From Desmonostoc muscorum LEGE 12446 (lineage in GTDB: Bacteria; Cyanobacteriota; Cyanobacteriia; Cyanobacteriales; Nostocaceae): DNA of 64,000 nt. The notes below the pieces were generated by a model that had not been told where the DNA came from, ran no database searches, and saw nothing but the letters and a program-made list of their open reading frames with translations. The DNA is taken from NCBI RefSeq assembly GCF_015207005.2, contig NZ_JADEXS020000001.1:1922001-1986000 (forward strand), written 5' to 3'. Shown here piece after piece: positions 7,089-14,842 of this stretch. Positions within the stretch are counted from its first letter, which is position 1; each line of letters starts with the position of its first letter. The translations under genes were made by a program, and so were the position numbers.

Positions 7089-9611
7089 TTACAAGACAAT
7101 AATTGCCCACATACTAACACCAAAAGCGATCGCTGCTAAATGTTGCCCAAGAAGCGAACTCAAGGATTGCCGTGCAATTTTTTGCGTTAACAATATCGTT
7201 AATAACACTGAGAATATTAAAGTTACACCTTGCAAAAAACTAATCACAGCAGGATGAGCAATCAACATTGGCAGTTGTTCGCCATTCAAACCAAGAGTAG
7301 CAAAAGTCACAGGTAAAATCCGTCCGCCTTCACTCAAGCCCAAACGCAGATAATGAGCCAAGTTCGCCCCCAAAACCAATGGTAAATAGCCATAGGCAAG
7401 CTCTACAAATGATTTTGGTTTACGGTTAAAGTTGAACAGTTTCAGCAAGCCATAAGCCACCAAGGCAAAAGCCACTGGGATAATTAACACTAGCAGTGAT
7501 AATCCTAAGTGTTGCCAAAAATTAGTTAAATCTAGTTGTAAGCCTAACCAAGATTGCAACTCTGGCAAACGATGCAGATATACTCCACCTAACAGCAAAA
7601 ACAACAATGCCACTTCATAGGCGCGGGGTACATGGGTTGTCCACAATTCAATACCAGGGGGACGCAAGTTGAATTCTACGGAACGATGGGGACAGGCTTT
7701 GAGACAAGTCATGCACAAAACGCAATCTCTGTTATCTTCTAACTGCGCTGGGTGAGAATACAAAGGACATCCATTTGTTTCCATTCCTTCACCTTTTTGT
7801 GGTCCACCTTTATAGCATTGATAGGTGGTACAACTGGCAGAACAAATGCCTTGTTGTGCCCGAAGCTCCGTCATTGAAAGTTTGGCAAATAAACCATTCA
7901 TGCCACCTATGGGGCAGAGATATCGACACCAAAATCGCCGCTCAAAAATGGCGGAGAAAATCATCGCCCCAGCGGTAATTAATAACAGCAAACATGCACT
8001 CAGGTAAGCTGTATTTTCTAAATGCCAGAGTTCTTCCCATAAGAAAATCAGGGTGAACAAACCAAACACAAACCATCCGCCCCACTTCTCAGCTTGCTGT
8101 CTGGGCCAGCGCTTCAGTTTTCGAGGCCATAACCATAAAGATAACTTTTGGGTAATTTCTCCGTAAATCATGAAGGGACAAACAGAACACCAGATACGTC
8201 CCAAAAAAGGAAAGAGAAATAGAAAGAAAGGCCACCACCAAGCCCAAAATAAATTTAAGACAAAATTGCGATCGCGGGTTTGTGGTCCAATAAATAATAC
8301 CGCAACAATAATTGCAAAAGCTGTTGCAGTAAAACCATAATTAATGCGGTCTGGCCACCAAGCACTCCGTAAAAATTTGCGTAAATCAGGATAAACATTT
8401 AAAAGATTGACTCGAAATCGCTTTTTCTTGGTTTCGGCTGGCCAAAAAATTTCTTCTGTTAATTCACTAGCATTTTCAGCTTGGACGATCGCTCTTTCAA
8501 CCAGATTTTTTAATTCTTTGAGATTACCAGGGAAATCATAAGACTGTAAGCGGCGCAAAGCTTCTGGGGTGATGTGCGGTTTGGGAATGCCTCTAGCCCG
8601 AATGTAGAGACTGGTGTAATATTCCACCTGGGCTTGAATATCAGTTTTCCGCAACCGTAGTGGTGGTACTTTAATAATGTGACCAACAGAGCGATCAATT
8701 CTTGGCAGAGTTTTTTCGGAAACAATGAGAATTCTGGCTCTGCTAGGACGAGGTTCGGCTTCTGGTTCTCCTGAACGAGTCACGGGGGTATATGTGCCAG
8801 TTTTTAGCAACTGCGTCACAGCAGGTAATAACTCTTGGGGTAAGTCTTGAATATTGTTGAGAACGAGAGTACCTTCTCCGAGCCATTCCAAGAATCCTGG
8901 TTTACCGCCGAGGCGACCAAATAAATCTGCACCACTGGTTTGCAAAATACCACAATTCACTTTAATAATTGGTTCTCGCCTTTTGGGAGAACCAAAGTGA
9001 ATTAAAGCTGCGATGTTGTCTTTTTCTAACCCTGGTTCGCCGAAAATATCCACTGACTTGCGGTCATTAGCGGCTTCTCGAATTTGCTCCCGCAGACGTA
9101 CAGCATAGCGACTTGTACCGACAATTCCCCGTTGCGCTTTGGTGACTAAATATGGTCGCAAAGCTACGGAACGTTCTTGTTCATAGCCAAGTGCAGACGT
9201 GGCTTGAGCTAATTCTTGAGCCAATTGGCGGGAAAAAGCCTGAGCAATTTCCGGGTATTGGCTGACTAATTCCCGAAATTTTTCAGCGGGTACAACCCAC
9301 AAGTGACATTCTGTGAGGGTAACAATTGTGAATGTGGCTAACTCATCTAATACCAACTCTTGGAGGTGAATCACTTCTCCGGGAAGGAATCCACGAACTA
9401 AAGCTGAGTTCCTGTGATCGGTATTGTCGCATTCAAGTTGACCATCTTTGAGAATGTAAAGTGCTTCTGGGGAAGTACCTTCTTCAACAAGGTTTACTTG
9501 TGCTGGTACAACTTGTTCTTCCATAACTTGGGCGATCGCATTTAACACCTCAGGTGAGAGAATTCCTAAAGTCGTGCGCTCTTGTAGCCATGTAACCGTT
9601 GGAGATGTCAT
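7089..9611 (-). CDS. Fusion: cyclic-nucleotide domain, degenerate sigma-54-activator AAA module, membrane polyferredoxin
   Basis: An 840-residue protein. Residues ~10-140 resemble a cNMP-binding/CRP sensor (LYILKDGQLE, FLPGEVIHLQEL). Residues ~165-390 match the AAA domain of sigma-54 activators but are decayed: the Walker A reads GEPGLEKD, Walker B reads GTLVLNNI (no Asp-Glu), and the GAFTGA loop is absent after DLFGRLGG. The R-finger region (PPLRLRKTDI) and the helix YDFPGNLKELKNLVERAI remain. Several membrane segments follow, with NapH/NosR/CcoG-like cysteines: CSVCP, CRYLCP, and a final CVLCMTCLKACP 4Fe-4S motif. Cyanobacteria lack sigma-54 as far as I know, so it is probably a redox/cyclic-nucleotide-sensing membrane protein, not an activator. 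Role inferred. Confidence 0.8.
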   Translation of the reverse strand: MTSPTVTWLQERTTLGILSPEVLNAIAQVMEEQVVPAQVNLVEEGTSPEALYILKDGQLECDNTDHRNSALVRGFLPGEVIHLQELVLDELATFTIVTLTECHLWVVPAEKFRELVSQYPEIAQAFSRQLAQELAQATSALGYEQERSVALRPYLVTKAQRGIVGTSRYAVRLREQIREAANDRKSVDIFGEPGLEKDNIAALIHFGSPKRREPIIKVNCGILQTSGADLFGRLGGKPGFLEWLGEGTLVLNNIQDLPQELLPAVTQLLKTGTYTPVTRSGEPEAEPRPSRARILIVSEKTLPRIDRSVGHIIKVPPLRLRKTDIQAQVEYYTSLYIRARGIPKPHITPEALRRLQSYDFPGNLKELKNLVERAIVQAENASELTEEIFWPAETKKKRFRVNLLNVYPDLRKFLRSAWWPDRINYGFTATAFAIIVAVLFIGPQTRDRNFVLNLFWAWWWPFFLFLFPFLGRIWCSVCPFMIYGEITQKLSLWLWPRKLKRWPRQQAEKWGGWFVFGLFTLIFLWEELWHLENTAYLSACLLLLITAGAMIFSAIFERRFWCRYLCPIGGMNGLFAKLSMTELRAQQGICSASCTTYQCYKGGPQKGEGMETNGCPLYSHPAQLEDNRDCVLCMTCLKACPHRSVEFNLRPPGIELWTTHVPRAYEVALLFLLLGGVYLHRLPELQSWLGLQLDLTNFWQHLGLSLLVLIIPVAFALVAYGLLKLFNFNRKPKSFVELAYGYLPLVLGANLAHYLRLGLSEGGRILPVTFATLGLNGEQLPMLIAHPAVISFLQGVTLIFSVLLTILLTQKIARQSLSSLLGQHLAAIAFGVSMWAIIVL

Positions 9612-9707
9612 ATTCGGTTCTCCGTGCAGGTTGTCGTATTAAGGGAATTATCCCTTGAAACCTGGGTCAAGAATTCAAAATTCTCAATTCAGAATTCACA
9701 ATCAAGT

Positions 9708-10151
9708 TCAGACCTGCCTACACTTTACCTTTTCCCTTAAATTCTGTAGTAAGTTCCAAGACTTTTTTTCATTCTCAGAAATAAATAGAGGAAGCCAGTA
9801 CACTGCTTTTTCTATCAATCTATTAGTATCATCATTCAAATCTTCAATCAATCTTACTACTGATTTAAATCCCAGCTTCGGAATTGCAAATTCTAACCAG
9901 AGCTTAATAGATTGAGCATTAGATTTTAAAATTCCATCTTTGAACAATTCTGTTACATAATTTTTTGTGTGCAAAACCTTCTTGGCCATTGCAATAGTAA
10001 TTTGACTTTTGTGTTCAACCATGCTCTTAATAATTACATATGCTTCAACTTCAGGTATTGACTTCAAATACTCCAAAATTACCTTTTCTTCATTAGAAGA
10101 TAAGGATTTATAAATGCTGGTGTGTATTAACTGTTGAATATTATCATTCAT
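9708..10151 (-). CDS. Hypothetical helical protein, possible immunity protein
   Basis: A 147-residue protein predicted to be almost entirely alpha-helical, with no recognised motif, signal or membrane segment. Its ATG lies three bases after the stop of the toxin-like reading frame upstream (10155), the layout expected for a toxin-immunity pair. An immunity role is inferred only from this position, small size and lack of other annotation. It could equally be an unrelated HEAT-like protein. Confidence 0.5.
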   Translation of the reverse strand: MNDNIQQLIHTSIYKSLSSNEEKVILEYLKSIPEVEAYVIIKSMVEHKSQITIAMAKKVLHTKNYVTELFKDGILKSNAQSIKLWLEFAIPKLGFKSVVRLIEDLNDDTNRLIEKAVYWLPLFISENEKKSWNLLQNLREKVKCRQV

Positions 10152-10154
10152 AAG

Positions 10155-10634
10155 TTATTGTAAAAAATCATACGGTATGAAAAGGTCTAATGGCAAACCT
10201 GCGTTACCTGCTGAATTAGCTGATGGTTTGTAGTGTCCAGAAATATTATTCCAGTACTTAATTTGACCTTTATTGTTTTTATTGTGTCCAAAGGGGATTT
10301 GACCTGCAAAATCAACGTTGTTACCTCTTGCAATATCAATATGACCTCCCAAAGCAAATTTTTGCCTTGCTATATATATCTTGCCTCCCTGTACTACAAA
10401 ATTGTACTCACCATTAGGTGTAAACACTTTTTTGTCAGGTGTTTGATATCTCCACTTTTTGCCATCAAAGAAAAGCTCGTTACGTTGAATATAATTAAGA
10501 ATATCTTCGGGATATAGATTCGGAAAATATCCCGATGCTGAACTCCCTGCGGATGGCAGCCCTGAATCAATAGTATGCCAAGGGCTAGGAAATAGTGGAG
10601 GATATTTTGTTAAATAAGAAAGTCTAAGTTGCAC
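10155..10634 (-). CDS. Toxin-like C-terminal domain protein, probably 5'-truncated
   Basis: A 159-residue frame starting at GTG. The C-terminal part contains GGHIDIARGNNVDFAGQI and then YWNNISGHYKPS. This is the H...AGxI...SGHYxP pattern seen at the ends of polymorphic secreted toxins, as I recall them. The frame stays open upstream of the GTG for about 45 bases and then meets stop codons inside the neighbouring transaldolase gene. No signal, trafficking or linker domain is present. It is therefore best read as the surviving 3' end of a larger toxin gene, followed by its putative immunity gene. Function is not demonstrated. Confidence 0.5.
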   Translation of the reverse strand: MQLRLSYLTKYPPLFPSPWHTIDSGLPSAGSSASGYFPNLYPEDILNYIQRNELFFDGKKWRYQTPDKKVFTPNGEYNFVVQGGKIYIARQKFALGGHIDIARGNNVDFAGQIPFGHNKNNKGQIKYWNNISGHYKPSANSAGNAGLPLDLFIPYDFLQ

Positions 10635-10673
10635 ATCTGATGAACTAATTTTGACAATCGATTCAGGAAAATT

Positions 10674-11309
10674 ATGGCATTATATCTAGACTCGGCGATC
10701 GCATCGGAAGCTGAAATAGTCAAGCATTGGGGTTGGGTAAAGGGTATTACAACTAATCCCACGCTTTTAGCTCAAAGTGATACCCCACCAGAAACTACGC
10801 TAAAAAAATTAGTTACCTTGACAAACGGGCCGTTATACTATCAACTGATGGCATCTGATAAAGCGGGAATGTTGGCTGAAGGTAGAAAAGCTTTCGAGAT
10901 TATTGGTTCGCAAACAATTTTGAAGATTCCCGCAACACCGTTAGGGTTTGAAGTAGTAGCAAGTTTGTCCTCAGAAATCACCTGTTCGGTGACAGCAATT
11001 TATAGTGCAGCGCAAGCAGTAGTCGCACGGGAAGCCGGAGCAAAAATCGCTATAGCTTATGTTAATCGCGCTACCAGGTTGTTAGGTGATGGTATTGGCT
11101 TAGTCCGGGAGATGGCTAGTGTACTCCAAGGTAGCGACACGGAAATTTTAGCAGCTAGTATTAAATCTCCCCAAGAAGCAGCCGCTTCATTGCAAGCCGG
11201 AGCGCATCATTTAACTTTACCATTGGCAATGTTGCAGGCGATCGCTACTCATGAATTATCACAAAAGACTGTTGAAGAATTTGCCGAAAGAGGTATCGGT
11301 TTAGAATAA
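10674..11309 (+). CDS. Transaldolase / fructose-6-phosphate aldolase family protein
   Basis: A 211-residue TIM-barrel protein of the short transaldolase (TalC/FSA/MipB) type. MALYLDSA begins the first strand. GITTNPTLLAQS carries the conserved TNP motif, and the Schiff-base lysine is expected in ILKIPATPLG (about residue 83). VTAIYSAAQA and GAHHLTLPLAM are further family blocks. Full length for the group. It may transfer or cleave dihydroxyacetone units, but TalC and FSA activities cannot be told apart by eye. Divergent from the toxin-like gene, with only 39 bases between start codons. Confidence 0.88.
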   Translation: MALYLDSAIASEAEIVKHWGWVKGITTNPTLLAQSDTPPETTLKKLVTLTNGPLYYQLMASDKAGMLAEGRKAFEIIGSQTILKIPATPLGFEVVASLSSEITCSVTAIYSAAQAVVAREAGAKIAIAYVNRATRLLGDGIGLVREMASVLQGSDTEILAASIKSPQEAAASLQAGAHHLTLPLAMLQAIATHELSQKTVEEFAERGIGLE

Positions 11310-11395
11310 TTCAGAATTCAGGAGCGGAGCCGGAGACGCTCCGCCGATCGTCAGAATGGGCTACGCCCGCTGCGCTAACAGAATTAGAATAAGGC

Positions 11396-11420
11396 TCTAG
11401 GTCTAGCTACCAGACCTAGA
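11396..11420. repeat. Hairpin, 9-bp stem
   Basis: TCTAGGTCT, seven bases, then AGACCTAGA. It lies between the transaldolase-type gene and the microprotein at 11456. It has no T-run, so it is a weak candidate terminator or 5' structure of the microprotein transcript. The GC-rich segment at 11320-11380 just before it resembles dispersed short repeats seen also near 14620-14645. Confidence 0.5.
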
Positions 11421-11455
11421 TGGTATACTTCATTAACTTGAAATGTGCTGTAAAT

Positions 11456-11548
11456 ATGAGTTTGTCAGATATCCCTAATCTCTGGGTTCCTTTAGTGCTT
11501 TTAGGTTTGATTGTCCTAGCTGCTGTATTTTTCAGTCGCAGTAGTTAA
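11456..11548 (+). CDS. Single-span membrane microprotein (30 residues)
   Basis: A short frame encoding MSLSDIPNLW followed by a clean hydrophobic span (VPLVLLGLIVLAAVFF) and a basic tail SRSS. The size and layout are like the tiny subunits of photosystems, cytochrome b6f or NDH-1, but it matches none that I can name. It ends 30 bases before the Uma2 gene. No strong Shine-Dalgarno site is visible. The call rests on the coherent membrane-span composition only. Confidence 0.45.
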   Translation: MSLSDIPNLWVPLVLLGLIVLAAVFFSRSS

Positions 11549-11578
11549 GCTAAACATTACAGTGGAGATGTCAGTACA

Positions 11579-12217
11579 ATGTTTGCTGTTGTCACACCAG
11601 ATACAATCCATTTGCCCCCAGGCGCGGTAGTCCGCCTGCCGGGAAGTTGGCAAGACTATCAAGCACTAAATCAGCAACTAGGCGATCGCTCCTCGCCTCG
11701 GATTAAGTATCGAGATGGAGAAATTCTTTTGATGGCACCGCTACCAGAACATGGGCGAAAAGTAAGTGTAGTTGCAGATTTAGTCAAAGTTTTGCTTGAT
11801 TATCTCCAACGCGAATATGAGTCATTTACCCCAATTACAATGGAATTGCCACAGGAAAGTGGTATAGAACCAGACTACTGTTTTTATATCGAAAACTGGG
11901 AAGCAATTGCAGGTAAAAATCGCATCAATTGGGGCGTAGATCCATCACCTGACTTGGTAATTGAGGTAGACATCACCAGCTACACGGATGTTAATGATTA
12001 CCTGCCTTATCGAGTACCAGAAGTTTGGTTGTTGAGAAAGAACCAGTTGGTGATTTACAGATTGCAAGGCGATCGCTACATTGTTGAAACTAGCAGTCAC
12101 TATTTCCCAAATATTAATGTATCAGAAGTAATTACAGAGTATTTGCAAATTGCCTACGAGCGAAATACCAGCGCAGCCATTCGCCAATTGCGGCGGAAAT
12201 TAGCGAGTGAAAATTAG
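11579..12217 (+). CDS. Uma2 family endonuclease (DUF820)
   Basis: A 212-residue member of the Uma2/DUF820 family, hugely expanded in cyanobacteria and carrying a restriction-endonuclease-like fold. Seen elements are KYRDGEILLMAPLPEHG (about residues 42-58), ESGIEPDYCFYIENW, PDLVIEVDITS (the Asp/Glu-x-Asp core) and YRVPEVWLLRKNQLVIYRL. Full length. Biological role unknown for the family. It is followed 16 bases later by a truncated membrane-protein gene. Confidence 0.85.
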   Translation: MFAVVTPDTIHLPPGAVVRLPGSWQDYQALNQQLGDRSSPRIKYRDGEILLMAPLPEHGRKVSVVADLVKVLLDYLQREYESFTPITMELPQESGIEPDYCFYIENWEAIAGKNRINWGVDPSPDLVIEVDITSYTDVNDYLPYRVPEVWLLRKNQLVIYRLQGDRYIVETSSHYFPNINVSEVITEYLQIAYERNTSAAIRQLRRKLASEN

Positions 12218-12233
12218 GGACTATCAAGGATAA

Positions 12234-12530
12234 TTGCCCAGAGAATTTTTATCAACGGCGGCTACTTGGTACGATAAAGTACAGGTTTTGCTGTTAAATG
12301 GAATGGCTTACTTCATCCTTACCCGTGCTTTAATTTATCATCATGGCAGTGATTCTGCTTTGGCGATCGCAGTCGGTCGAGACTTCAAAGGAAAAGTATC
12401 GGTGGTTATTTATGCTGTAGCAATTCCACTTGCTTTTCTAAATTCCTGGCTTGCCTGTGTATTATACATTTTGGTCGCAGTTATGTGGCTCATCCCCGAC
12501 CGTCGCATTGAGAAGACTTTAACTTCTTAA
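12234..12530 (+). pseudogene. TMEM175/DUF1211 potassium channel, 3' remnant
   Basis: A 98-residue frame matching only the C-terminal half of prokaryotic TMEM175-like channels, in particular VVIYAVAIPLAFLNSWLACV and the ending VAVMWLIPDRRIEK. The N-terminal repeat with its conserved ion-pore helix is missing; family proteins are about 190-220 residues. The only start available is TTG. Its upstream neighbour, 16 bases away, is the Uma2 gene, so the 5' part seems to have been deleted. It is followed at once by the 21-bp repeat array. Confidence 0.6.
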
Positions 12531-12537
12531 TATTGCC

Positions 12538-12741
12538 CTGCACCTTTGATGCATCGCCCTGCACCTTTGATGCATCGCCCTGCAACTTAGATGCATCGCC
12601 CTGCAACTTAGATGCATCGCCCTGCAACTTAGATGCATCGCCCCGCACCTTTGATGCATCGCCCCGCACCTTTGATGCATCGCCCCGCACCTTTGATGCA
12701 TCGCCCTGCACCTTAGATGCATCGACCTGCAACTTAGATAC
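12538..12741. repeat. 21-bp tandem repeat array, about 9.7 copies
   Basis: About nine full units and one partial unit of a 21-base repeat whose invariant part is GATGCATCGCC. The variable part alternates between CTGCACCTTT, CCGCACCTTT and CTGCAACTTA types, arranged in blocks of two to three identical units. Because 21 is a multiple of three, frames are open on both strands (reading as DASP-CTF on plus and GDASKVQ on minus). These are repeats, not supported genes. The array separates the TMEM175 remnant from the truncated MFS gene. Confidence 0.9.
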
Positions 12742-13609
12742 AAGTGCAATACCTAAATACAAAAAATATCACAACTGCAAAACCCGTCGCCGCATAATAT
12801 ACGCTACTAATGCCGCCGAAACCAAAGGCATAGCCCATCAACAGCGGTCCTAATGTTTGCCCTAAACCGAAGAATGTCCCGTTCACTGATATGATTGTCG
12901 CCAAATATTCTTTTGGTGCTAAATCTGCTAACAGTGTTTGGATACTAGGAAAACCAATGCCAAGACCAATCCCAAAAATTATGCTGGGGATTAATAGTAA
13001 CCAGAGATTTGGCACAAAAGGAATAATTAACATCGCTAAAGCGTAAAAAACATAGGATGCACTAATTAAATTAGTGGCGGGAAATCTCCTAGTTAATCTG
13101 CCTAACTGGGAAGATGCAATAGTAATTGATAGAGAAACACTAGAAAGTAACAATCCAATGATACTAGGTGGCGCTTTAAAGGTATCGTTAAGTAGCTGTG
13201 GTAAATAGGTGACATAAGCACCATAAAGGAAAACAAAGTTAGCTGCACTGACAATAAAAAGTCCGAATAATTGGCGATTTTTGAGGACTTTTACCGCATT
13301 CCTTAAATATTGTTTTAAATTGCGATCGCCTTGCGGTTCTGGATTCTTGAGTCCCAATAACACCAGCAACCCCAGAGGAATCGCTAATATCGGCAGCATA
13401 AAGGGATAATACCAACCTATTGTTGCCAATGTACCACCAATTATGGGATAAGTTGCGGTGCCGACACTGCTGATACTAGCAATGTAACCCATTGCTTCAG
13501 TACGTCTATCTCCTATATATAAATCGCCGATTAAGGTGATACTCAAAGAAAGCAAAGGAGCCGCGCCAATTCCTTGTAGCAAACGATGTTCGACATCCAG
13601 CGATCGCAC
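12734..13609 (-). pseudogene. MFS transporter, N-terminally truncated
   Basis: A 291-residue frame covering about nine of the usual twelve membrane segments. The match begins at LLQGIGAAPLLSLSITLIGD, which corresponds to segment 4 of drug/sugar exporters, so roughly the first 100 residues are missing. The TM7-12 half is intact, with PFVPNLWLLLIPSIIFGIG and GTFFGLGQTLGPLLMGYAFG. The first few residues (RSLDVEH) do not look like family sequence. The truncated start lies next to a hairpin (13658-13695) and an accessory island, suggesting a deletion or insertion boundary. Confidence 0.7.
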
Positions 13610-13657
13610 TTCCTCCTTAACAGCAACTGCGATCGCTAAAAACTCAGCTAAAAATTG

Positions 13658-13695
13658 CCAGGGGACGTTTCCAGCAACACCGAAACGTCCCCTGG
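13658..13695. terminator. Perfect 14-bp inverted repeat
   Basis: CCAGGGGACGTTTC, ten bases, then its exact reverse complement at 13682-13695. It lies between the truncated MFS gene and the three-gene minus-strand accessory operon, beyond the 3' end of the latter. It is a plausible end-of-transcript hairpin, although no T-run follows. It may mark the edge of the accessory island. Confidence 0.5.
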
Positions 13696-13767
13696 GTTAA
13701 AAGGGATGTCATCGGGGTCAGGTTCCTCCTGGGTCAGATGTTCAAATGATTCTCTTTCTTCCTTGAA

Positions 13768-14040
13768 TCACCCCACGGGCAATTCAAGCTGTTTGGGCAT
13801 GGCAGCAGCAGCTTCTTGTTCTTTCACCAAGGTGTTAGCAATTTTGGCTAGAAACTTCAGGCGCTCGTTGTATGTAAGGCTACCGCAGTAGTTAATAACC
13901 ACCTCTGGCAAGTCGAAAAAGGATTCCGAGTCTTCCATGTCCCAGGTATACTCAGGATTTTGCAAACAAATTACCAACAACTCACATGCAGAAAGTAGTT
14001 GTGATAAGTTGAGTTGTTCAATGATTGTTTGGTTGTCCAT
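13768..14040 (-). CDS. Hypothetical protein of accessory island
   Basis: A 90-residue acidic, helical protein (MDNQTIIEQLNLSQLLSACELL...) with no recognised domain. It is the last of three tightly packed minus-strand frames (14200-14367, 14041-14196, then this). After its TGA the same frame stays open for about 42 codons and includes the acidic string EEPDPDDIPF. That resembles the tail of single-strand DNA-binding proteins, so the stop might be a nonsense mutation. No function is proposed. Confidence 0.5.
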   Translation of the reverse strand: MDNQTIIEQLNLSQLLSACELLVICLQNPEYTWDMEDSESFFDLPEVVINYCGSLTYNERLKFLAKIANTLVKEQEAAAAMPKQLELPVG

Positions 14041-14196
14041 TTATTTCAAAAACCTGACATCAAACTCAACGCCTGGTGAATCTTCCCTTAGGGTTGCTGC
14101 ATAATGTATGGCATTCCAAAAGGTTTTAAACCGTTTGACAATGGTGGGTTGATGAAGATTCACCTGCAATACAGCCCAAGGTGCTGATCGTGTCAT
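14041..14196 (-). CDS. Small hypothetical protein (51 residues)
   Basis: The frame runs from ATG at 14196 (MTRSAPWAVLQVNLHQP) to TAA abutting the ATG of the next gene at 14040, a typical translational-coupling layout. The protein is basic, unknown to me and without membrane segments. It resembles the small uncharacterised genes that accompany integrases in Nostoc accessory islands. A weak GAGTAAGAG site precedes the start. Confidence 0.45.
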   Translation of the reverse strand: MTRSAPWAVLQVNLHQPTIVKRFKTFWNAIHYAATLREDSPGVEFDVRFLK

Positions 14197-14199
14197 CTC

Positions 14200-14367
14200 T
14201 TACTCCTCAAATACCAAAACAAAATGAGCATCTGGGACTTTTTTACGTAAAAAAATCAGCTGTTGTTCGGCATCAAAACGGTTAAAATACCGTGCAAAAG
14301 GTTCAGGCTTACAAGTCTCAGTCGTGCAGACAATTGCCCACGGCTTATGAGTAAGGTTAGATTGCAT
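14200..14367 (-). CDS. Small hypothetical protein (55 residues)
   Basis: Starts at ATG 14367 (MQSNLTHKPWAIVCTTETCK) and ends with FVLVFEE three bases before the next small gene. It shares the pattern 'PWA(I/V)' and an 'RF..F.A' segment with the following 51-residue product (KPWAIV / APWAVL; RYFNRFDAEQ / KRFKTFWNAI), so the two may be paralogues. No recognised domain. It is the first gene of the three-gene minus-strand set. Confidence 0.45.
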   Translation of the reverse strand: MQSNLTHKPWAIVCTTETCKPEPFARYFNRFDAEQQLIFLRKKVPDAHFVLVFEE

Positions 14368-14668
14368 AAATGAAATTCCTTTTTTTCAAAAAAAACACGA
14401 CTCGCAACCAAGACCAGTCACGAGTCGTGACTTCCCTATATAAAATCCAAGAAACGTCTGATAAATTTATTGCTGCATAGGCAATTCTCCCTCGGTAACG
14501 AATTGATTTTGACCCCAACGGATCTGATTAATTAGCGCTTCAATCAACCCAGTTCTGTCATCTGATGACAATTTGGTGTTGATTGAAAGTGGCGATCGCC
14601 ACCAAGTTGGTCTTATGGCGATGCCTGCGGCGGGCTGCGCCTACGCGTTGAGCATGACAGGTTTCAAG
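14368..14668. other. Intergenic region of the accessory island
   Basis: About 300 bases. A minus-strand frame ending near 14468 reads LSSDDRTGLIEALINQIRW and looks protein-like but has no convincing start codon (TTG at 14590 gives about 35 residues). An inverted repeat CACGACTCG...CGAGTCGTG spans 14396-14428 and could terminate the integrase-side transcript. A GC-rich dispersed repeat occupies 14615-14650. Confidence 0.35.
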
Positions 14669-14842
14669 TTATTCTTTCGGTTCAGTTTTGGGTAGTAGGT
14701 CTGGGTAGAGTAACTCAACTTCATCCCAAGCCTGATTGCTCAATGCCTCCAGTGCCACTGCCAAATCGAATGGGTGGTCATAGCAGCCGGCTTGGAGTTG
14801 GCAATAGAAAAATTCAATTCTCACAAATAAAGCATTGTTCAT
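14669..14842 (-). CDS. Small hypothetical protein coupled to the recombinase
   Basis: A 57-residue acidic protein (MNNALFVRIEFFYCQLQAGC to LLPKTEPKE). Its ATG overlaps the TGA of the recombinase gene in the arrangement ATGA, so it is probably translated by coupling. No domain is recognised. Such overlap makes a recombination-accessory role possible, but this is inference. Confidence 0.5.
   Translation of the reverse strand: MNNALFVRIEFFYCQLQAGCYDHPFDLAVALEALSNQAWDEVELLYPDLLPKTEPKE

Noticed and set aside
12538..12741. Possible CRISPR array
   Set aside because: Units are contiguous 21-mers without unique spacers and no cas gene is present.
12490..12853. Overlapping repeat-rich frames on both strands (GDASKVQ and DASPCTF heptapeptides)
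   Set aside because: They are forced by a 21-bp repeat without stops in any frame; no start signal or non-repeat domain supports a protein.
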